Part shown: one piece after another, positions 14,476 through 19,030 of the stretch
Position numbering within the stretch: position 1 is the first letter of the stretch
Layout: each line of letters opens with the position of its first letter
Source of the DNA: Bacteroidales bacterium Bact_23
Lineage (GTDB): Bacteria; Bacteroidota; Bacteroidia; Bacteroidales; Lentimicrobiaceae
Direction of reading: 5' to 3'
DNA length: 19,030 nucleotides
NCBI GenBank assembly: GCA_001603685.1
Contig: LUZO01000118.1
Coordinates: forward strand, 1 to 19,030
The notes under the pieces: generated by a model
The model's database searches: none
What the model was told of the DNA's origin: nothing
What the model saw: the letters and a program-made list of their open reading frames with translations, nothing else
Translations under genes and position numbers: made by a program

Positions 14476-16266
14476 ATGAAGAGACTTCTGACTATCCTGA
14501 TTATCCTGAATTTCAGCCTTTTTTCACACGGGCAAAACTGGTCAACCTATTACGAAAACTCAGGTTTTAAAAAGACTCCGCCTTACCTGGAAACCATGGA
14601 ATATATGAATCGCCTTGTTGGCGCCTCTCCTATGGCTTCGGCAGTTTCGCTGGGCAAAAGCCCGCAGGGCAGAGACATCAGCATGATGATCATCGACCGC
14701 GACGGGCTGAAGGATCCGCAGGCAATCAGAGCGAAAGGGCGGGTAATTGTGTTAATCCAGTCGTGCATCCACCCGGGTGAACCCGAGGGGAAGGATGCCG
14801 GTTTTATATTCCTGAGGGAATTGCTCATTGAAAAAAAGCACAGGGATCTGCTCAATAAAACCAGCATCCTGTTCATACCCATCCTCAATGTTGACGGCCA
14901 TGAGCGGTTCGGGCCCTACAACCGCATCAATCAGAACGGCCCCGAAGAGATGGGATGGCGCACCAATGCCATAAACCTGAACCTGAACCGCGATTTCCTG
15001 AAAGCCGACGCTGCTGAGATGCACCACTGGCTCAGGATGTTCAACACCTGGCTTCCGGATTTCTTTATGGATATACATACCACCGATGGCGCTGATTATC
15101 AGTATGCCATCACCTATGCAGCCGAAATCTTCGGAACCCTCGACTCAGGGCTAACCCGCTGGATGACCAATATTTATGAGCCCCGGATGAAGGATAAAAT
15201 GAATGAAAGCGGCTATCCGGTGTTTCCTTATGTTCAGTTCCGCAACTGGCACGACCCGCGCAGCGGCATGGAAACGGGCGCCGCTCCGCCAATGATATCG
15301 CAGGGTTATGTAGCGCTGCAGAACAGGCCGGGAATACTGGTTGAAACCCATATGCTGAAAAACTACAAAACCAGGGTCGAAGCCACCGTTCAGATGATTA
15401 TCCACACCCTGGGCATCGTGAACCATCAGGCCGATAATCTGAAAACCATGATCGAAATGGCCGATAAATCAACCGCTTCGCCCGCTTTCAGAAATCAGGA
15501 ATATACCGTCGCCTGGAAAACCAGCAAAACCGACAGCATTATGGTTGATTTTCTGGGTTATGACTATAAGGTTCAGAAAAGCGACCTCACCGGCGGCAAC
15601 TGGTTTATTTACGATGATACCAAACCGGTAAACATGAAGCTGCCGTTCTTTGCGAAAAGCATACCGGCTGCCACCGCCCTGATTCCAGAGGCCTATATAA
15701 TTCCTGCCGGATGGGATGAAGTGATCAGCCGCATAAAACTTCACGGAATTAAAATGGATGTACTTACCGAACCTGCAGAAATACCGGTAAAGTCATATAA
15801 ATTCAGAAATTACGAATTCAGGAAAGTGCCTTTTGAGGGAAGGCAGATGGTAAAGACCGGACTCACCGGAATTGAGGAGTCGCGCCTGTTCCCCGCCGGC
15901 TCGGTTGTGGTTCCCACCAACCAGCGCACGGCAAAAATCATAGCAGCCATTCTCGAGCCTGCCGCTTCCGGCTCGTTTGTGGAGTGGGGATTCTTCAATT
16001 CAGTATTCGAGCAGAAAGAGTACAGCGAAAACTATGTAATGGAAAAGATGGCCCGGGAGATGCTGGAAACCAATCCGGAAATACGCAGGGAATACGAGGC
16101 ATTCAAATCAAGCCCTGAATTTGTTAACGACCAGTGGATTATCCTGAACTGGTTCTACAGCAAAACACCGTACTGGGACATCAACTTCCTGAAATATCCG
16201 GTAGGCAAAATCACCAATGCCTCCACAATGAATCAGCTCAGGAAGATATCGGTTCCGCTTGAGTAG
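14476..16266 (+). CDS. Secreted M14-family zinc carboxypeptidase-like protein
   Basis: A 596-residue exported protein. The ATG at 14476 gives a signal peptide (MKRLLTILIILNFSLFSHGQ); an in-frame GTG at 14413 lies upstream of the promoter box and is rejected. The M14 catalytic domain spans about residues 35-315: zinc ligands H99 and E102 in the HPGEPEG motif, a substrate-binding NR pair in NLNRDF (171-172), the third zinc ligand H201 in MDIHTTDGADYQY, and the probable catalytic glutamate E290 in GILVETHMLKNY. The remaining ~280 residues match nothing I can name and may be a beta-rich accessory domain. It probably trims C-terminal residues from peptides, or cleaves peptidoglycan-type amides, in the periplasm or outside the cell. 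It diverges from the receptor gene, and joint peptide use is a reasonable but unproven link. Confidence 0.93.
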   Translation: MKRLLTILIILNFSLFSHGQNWSTYYENSGFKKTPPYLETMEYMNRLVGASPMASAVSLGKSPQGRDISMMIIDRDGLKDPQAIRAKGRVIVLIQSCIHPGEPEGKDAGFIFLRELLIEKKHRDLLNKTSILFIPILNVDGHERFGPYNRINQNGPEEMGWRTNAINLNLNRDFLKADAAEMHHWLRMFNTWLPDFFMDIHTTDGADYQYAITYAAEIFGTLDSGLTRWMTNIYEPRMKDKMNESGYPVFPYVQFRNWHDPRSGMETGAAPPMISQGYVALQNRPGILVETHMLKNYKTRVEATVQMIIHTLGIVNHQADNLKTMIEMADKSTASPAFRNQEYTVAWKTSKTDSIMVDFLGYDYKVQKSDLTGGNWFIYDDTKPVNMKLPFFAKSIPAATALIPEAYIIPAGWDEVISRIKLHGIKMDVLTEPAEIPVKSYKFRNYEFRKVPFEGRQMVKTGLTGIEESRLFPAGSVVVPTNQRTAKIIAAILEPAASGSFVEWGFFNSVFEQKEYSENYVMEKMAREMLETNPEIRREYEAFKSSPEFVNDQWIILNWFYSKTPYWDINFLKYPVGKITNASTMNQLRKISVPLE

Positions 16267-16311
16267 CGGCAGAAGGCCGGAAACGGCGTTCCGCCGGCAA
16301 AGCCTCTGCCG
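16267..16311 (+). terminator. GC-rich nested hairpin directly after the peptidase stop
   Basis: CGGCAGA plus GGC (16267-16277, one bulged A) pairs with GCC plus TCTGCCG (16302-16311). An inner CGGCG (16284-16288) pairs with CGCCG (16292-16296) around a 3-base loop. It starts at the first base after the stop codon. There is no T-run, so it may be a stabilising 3' end or a weak terminator. Confidence 0.4.
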
Positions 16312-16655
16312 GGACAGAAACCGGGCATCCGGAAACCGGCACCAGCCCGGCCTGTTACGAAAAGGTTTTGTAATTGATTTTCTTGTTGTATTTTTACACT
16401 TTGCTAACAAACTTAAATGATTCACCGAACCAGAACAGAGGGGCAAAAGGCAAAGGGCGCGGCACTTTGTCTGCAAACCCTGACACTGCAGCAAACAACG
16501 GCATTAAGCTGTTTGTTTTAACTCCTGCGAAATCAACACGCTGATACCGGTTACCGTGAAAAAAGTACTATATTTATAATTTAATTTCACACATCTCTGA
16601 TCTTTGGAGATGTCGTTCAGAAAAAGAGAAAAACTTCACCCAAAAACCACACTTT
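16312..16655 (+). other. Leader region of the FHS permease gene with two possible promoters
   Basis: This stretch holds no convincing gene. A distal promoter candidate has TTTG (16367-16370), 18 bases, then TATTTTTA (16389-16396). A proximal candidate has TATATTTA (16569-16576) with the small palindromes ACCGGT and CGGTTACCG (16546-16556) upstream. Between them an ATG at 16417 opens 34 codons ending at 16521. CAAACA (16492-16497) and TGTTTG (16510-16515) form a hairpin followed by TTTT at the end of that frame. A 7-bp hairpin ACATCTC/GAGATGT (16591-16613) lies 43 bases before the permease ATG. The first ~50 bases are GC-rich with repeated CCGG. Confidence 0.4.
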
Positions 16656-18002
16656 ATGAGCAAACAGGACAGTAGTTACAGAGTTGGAATGACCGCTTTT
16701 GGCGCCATTTTCTTCATTTTCGGGTTTGCAACAACATTTATTGTTACCCTTTCGGCCCCGATCAAGGAGATATTCAGCCTGTCAGAATTCGAAGCGCAGT
16801 TGCTGGCATCCGCCTTTTTTATTGCCTACCCGCTGATGTCCATTCCCACCGGAAAGCTGATTGACCGGATTGGATACAAAAGAACGGTGATGGCAGGTCT
16901 GGTGCTGATGGCACTTGGCAGTTTCATTTACATTCCTGCATCAAAGATTCCCTCATTCCCGGTTTATCTTCTGGGAACCTTTATTCTGGCCACCGGTGTA
17001 GTTTTTCTTCAGGTTGCCGCCAATCCGTATGTTACAGCCATCGGGCCTGAAGCTACCGCTTCGAGCCGCCTCAACCTGACGCAGGCACTGAACTCCATTG
17101 GCACCATGATTGCGCCCTGGCTTATTTCGGTAGCCATCTTCAGGGGTCTGAATCCCGAAAGTGCAAACTACGCCCTCGAAGCCGCAGCAAAGGTGCCGTT
17201 GCCATTTATCGTGATGGGAATCGGCGTTCTGCTGGTTGCCCTGGTTTTGCTGCTGATAAAGCTGCCGGCCATCTCATACGAAAAGAAAGAGAAGAAAAGC
17301 ATTCTGAAATATCCCCATGTGGTGCTTGGCGCACTGGCCATTTTCACCTATGTAGGCGCTGAAGTGGGCAACGCCGGCCTGATTGTGAATTATCTGAAGA
17401 AGAGCCTGGCCATGACGGGCGAGGAAGCTGCCACCTATGCCGCCATTTACTGGGGAGGCGCCATGGTAGGCCGTTTCTTCGGGTCATTCATGTTCTCGGG
17501 AATGAGCAGCTCAAAAAAGATCACCTCTGCCCTGCCGGTTTTGTTGCTGGCGTTTGTTTCGGGCGCCTTTGTAACGGGCTGGAACTGGAGTATAGGCGCT
17601 GTTTTCCTTGGAGTAGCCGTAGCCAATTTCCTGATCATGCAGATCGGAACCGGAAAAGCCGCAAGAACACTGGCCATTTTTGCACTGATTGCAGCAGCAC
17701 TCGACCTGCTTACTACTTTCACCACCGGCAATGTTGCCCTGTGGACCATCATCTCAATCGGTCTGTTCAACTCCATTATGTTCCCCAATATCTTCTCGCT
17801 GGCAGTTAAAGACCTCGATACCGCCGAGCTCAGCAGCGCCTCAGGACTGATCAATTCACTGATTCTGGGCGGCGCCATCATCCCTCCGATCATGGGAAGC
17901 GTTGCCGATAAGTTCGGTTATACCTGGGCGTTTATCGTTCCGGCGCTGTGCTACATCTACATCTTCTACTATGCGGTGAAAGGCGCGCACATAAGGAAAT
18001 AA
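16656..18002 (+). CDS. FHS-family sugar MFS transporter (FucP/GluP-like)
   Basis: A 448-residue inner-membrane permease with about 12 transmembrane segments. It is related to the L-fucose:H+ symporter FucP and glucose/galactose transporters. It carries the family signature LQVAANPYVTAIGPE (118-132) followed by SRLNLTQALNSIGT (137-150). The second half aligns by eye with FucP: TYVGAEVGNAGLIVNYL, GGAMVGRFFGS, and FPNIFSLAVKDL through GGAIIPPIMGSVADKFG. The loop between the halves has the basic stretch YEKKEKKSILK. The positions of FucP D46 and E135, which take part in proton coupling there, are V30 and Q119; Q is what I recall from the glucose/galactose branch. A neutral hexose is the likeliest substrate class, but no sugar-utilisation gene lies beside it to confirm this. 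The ATG at 16656 follows an A-rich leader. Confidence 0.93.
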   Translation: MSKQDSSYRVGMTAFGAIFFIFGFATTFIVTLSAPIKEIFSLSEFEAQLLASAFFIAYPLMSIPTGKLIDRIGYKRTVMAGLVLMALGSFIYIPASKIPSFPVYLLGTFILATGVVFLQVAANPYVTAIGPEATASSRLNLTQALNSIGTMIAPWLISVAIFRGLNPESANYALEAAAKVPLPFIVMGIGVLLVALVLLLIKLPAISYEKKEKKSILKYPHVVLGALAIFTYVGAEVGNAGLIVNYLKKSLAMTGEEAATYAAIYWGGAMVGRFFGSFMFSGMSSSKKITSALPVLLLAFVSGAFVTGWNWSIGAVFLGVAVANFLIMQIGTGKAARTLAIFALIAAALDLLTTFTTGNVALWTIISIGLFNSIMFPNIFSLAVKDLDTAELSSASGLINSLILGGAIIPPIMGSVADKFGYTWAFIVPALCYIYIFYYAVKGAHIRK

Positions 18003-18010
18003 GCATCGGA

Positions 18011-18042
18011 GTGTTTCAGAATTGCAATACCCTGAAACACTG
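18011..18042 (+). repeat. Perfect 10-bp inverted repeat just after the permease
   Basis: AGTGTTTCAG (18011-18020) is the exact reverse complement of CTGAAACACT (18033-18042), with a 12-base loop. It starts 8 bases past the stop and 10 bases before the terminator stem, with no T-run of its own. This mirrors the arrangement behind pgk. Confidence 0.6.
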
Positions 18043-18051
18043 ACAATCAGG

Positions 18052-18088
18052 CCGGAAGAGCTGAGAATCGGTTCTTCCGGCTTTTTTA
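18052..18088 (+). terminator. Intrinsic terminator of the permease gene
   Basis: GCCGGAAGA (18052-18060) pairs perfectly with TCTTCCGGC (18074-18082) and is followed at once by six Ts (18083-18088). This is a textbook rho-independent terminator for the plus strand. The rest of the gap up to the convergent gene's stop at 18185 holds nothing I recognise. Confidence 0.9.
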
Positions 18089-18184
18089 ATGATGTTTATC
18101 CGGCTGTCCGGCTTAAAAGGTGGAGTAAGGTCAGGGGAGAATAATGGAATTTTTCATCTATATACTGCTGATTATCATTCCCTT

Positions 18185-18991
18185 TTACTCTTCTTTGCTT
18201 CCGTTATCCCCGCGCAACATAAACTCCGGTCTGAAACGGTGACCGTCGTTTATCATGAACCATACAGCCACATCGCCGGTTCTGTATTTTGAGTTTATTT
18301 GCTTCGATTTTCTGGCAAGTGTTTTTCTTACCGGAACTTTCCCTGTCATATACCGCTGAATGGTCCGCTCATCGCGGTTGAAGCCCACATCAAAAGCGGT
18401 GGCATAAAACCGGGCCTTGTCTTCATCGTTTTTCCATTTGATATGTGCAAAACGCTTATCCATAATTTTAATGAAAATTACAAGATAGCGTACCTGCCAC
18501 TTTTCGGAATCCAGCCGTTTGGCTCTTTCAGCTCTTGCCTTGTTGGTGTTTGAAAGCCAGAATTTATATGGCCCCATTTTCAGGCGGACATAATTTCGTT
18601 CCACCTGTTCGGCAAATGATGCTTTCATCTGAAAACGGCCCGTGGCATAATATGAATACTTTCGCCCCGATTGAATATAAAGTGCCCGTATGGGGCGCGA
18701 CTCAACCAGTTCGCGAAGGGTTGAATAGCGCATCATACCCGGAATTACAATGCTGAATGCAATATCGGGGCTGATTTTCTCCATCAACAGCGTATCGGCC
18801 ATCCAGGGATTTTTCAGCAAGTAATCCACTGCATCGTAATACTTATTCCCAAGTTCATTCGAAAGATCGGGAACTATCGTCTTAGGGTCGTTCTGTGCCA
18901 ATACGGGGTTCTGGCACGGGACAAGAAGCCGGCAAACCAGCAGCAGGCAGCATAAATAACTAAGCCGGTGATAACCTTGGTTTGCGGGCAT
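18185..18991 (-). CDS. Secreted protein of unknown function
   Basis: A 268-residue protein starting at the ATG at 18991. Residues 1 to about 34 form a signal peptide with a Cys-rich hydrophobic core (LSYLCCLLLVCRLLV) ending in VLAQ before NDPKT; the cysteines have no proper lipobox (LVPC), so lipoprotein status is unlikely. The mature part is a mixed, basic, aromatic-rich domain with no family I recognise. Notable stretches are PGMMRYSTLRELVESRP, RPIRALYIQSGRKYSYYATG, ARFYATAFDVGFNRDERTI and KYRTGDVAVWFMINDGH near the C-terminus. The ATAFDVGF/GDVAVW pattern could belong to a compact enzyme or binding fold, but nothing allows a function to be assigned. It is convergent with the permease and apparently monocistronic at the window edge. 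Promoter-like A/T repeats lie upstream. Confidence 0.8.
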   Translation of the reverse strand: MPANQGYHRLSYLCCLLLVCRLLVPCQNPVLAQNDPKTIVPDLSNELGNKYYDAVDYLLKNPWMADTLLMEKISPDIAFSIVIPGMMRYSTLRELVESRPIRALYIQSGRKYSYYATGRFQMKASFAEQVERNYVRLKMGPYKFWLSNTNKARAERAKRLDSEKWQVRYLVIFIKIMDKRFAHIKWKNDEDKARFYATAFDVGFNRDERTIQRYMTGKVPVRKTLARKSKQINSKYRTGDVAVWFMINDGHRFRPEFMLRGDNGSKEE

Positions 18992-18992
18992 C

Positions 18993-19020
18993 AATATTAA
19001 AAGAGGTTAAAATTAAAAGA
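18993..19020. repeat. 12-bp direct repeat at the start of the secreted unknown gene
   Basis: AATATTAAAAGA (18993-19004) and AAAATTAAAAGA (19009-19020) are 11 of 12 identical with a 16-bp period. They overlap a near-consensus minus-strand -7 box, TAATTTTA (19008-19015), 16 bases before the ATG. The low complexity of the sequence makes this weaker than the other repeats. Confidence 0.35.
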
Positions 19021-19030
19021 CCTGATCAAT

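Noticed and set aside
16546..16556. ACCGGT/CGGTTACCG as a LacI-type operator for the sugar permease
   Set aside because: Flanks are not symmetric beyond the small core, so it does not fit the longer LacI palindrome; kept only as a note in the leader description.
18089..18292. 67-codon plus-strand frame after the permease terminator
   Set aside because: Begins directly after the terminator, overlaps the 3' end of the secreted unknown gene, and has no protein-like features.
18905..18930. Lipobox in the secreted unknown protein
   Set aside because: The candidate cysteine is preceded by Pro (LVPC), which does not suit signal peptidase II; the later VLAQ site fits ordinary cleavage.

Overview
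The window looks like a chromosomal segment of a Bacteroidota member, most likely a Bacteroidales/Marinilabiliales-type heterotroph of roughly 50% GC (estimated by eye). Four things support this: exact Bacteroidota-type -7 promoter boxes (TAnnTTTG) ahead of most genes, A-rich leaders without a Shine-Dalgarno sequence, a type IX secretion C-terminal domain, and typical Bacteroidota families (propeller-type LytS sensor kinase, outer-membrane beta-barrel TonB-receptor family, FHS sugar permease). I see no rRNA, tRNA, CRISPR array, insertion sequence or phage gene.

Layout. 70-1329 (+) is phosphoglycerate kinase (pgk), followed by a hairpin and a bidirectional terminator. 1473-7274 holds four minus-strand genes, transcribed in the order Asp-box secreted protein, TetR-like regulator, tRNA-dihydrouridine synthase, large TPR protein. 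7402-8631 (+) is a dicarboxylate/amino-acid:cation symporter that diverges from the Asp-box gene across a compact, exactly symmetric promoter region. 8637-11618 (-) is a one-piece propeller sensor histidine kinase ending 5 bp from the symporter. 11766-14255 (-) is an outer-membrane TonB-receptor-like beta-barrel protein, and diverging from it at 14476-16266 (+) is a secreted M14 zinc carboxypeptidase-like protein. 16656-18002 (+) is an FHS-family sugar permease behind a 389-bp leader region, followed by a hairpin and a strong terminator. 18185-18991 (-) is a secreted protein of unknown function.

How the genes may work together. The content mixes housekeeping (glycolysis, tRNA modification) with nutrient acquisition: a secreted Asp-box protein, an outer-membrane receptor, a secreted peptidase, and inner-membrane carriers for organic or amino acids and for sugars. 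The divergent receptor/peptidase and Asp-box-protein/symporter pairs may be co-regulated, but this is inference from shared promoter regions.

I found no clear new multi-gene defence or mobile system. The most interesting signals are regulatory: the symmetric bidirectional promoter with a central palindrome (7294-7353), two separate pairs of tandem 10-bp repeats in the receptor/peptidase intergenic region, a palindrome at the predicted start site of the TetR gene, and a permease leader with a distal promoter and a 34-codon ORF. Two transporters lack acidic residues that are important in the best-studied relatives.
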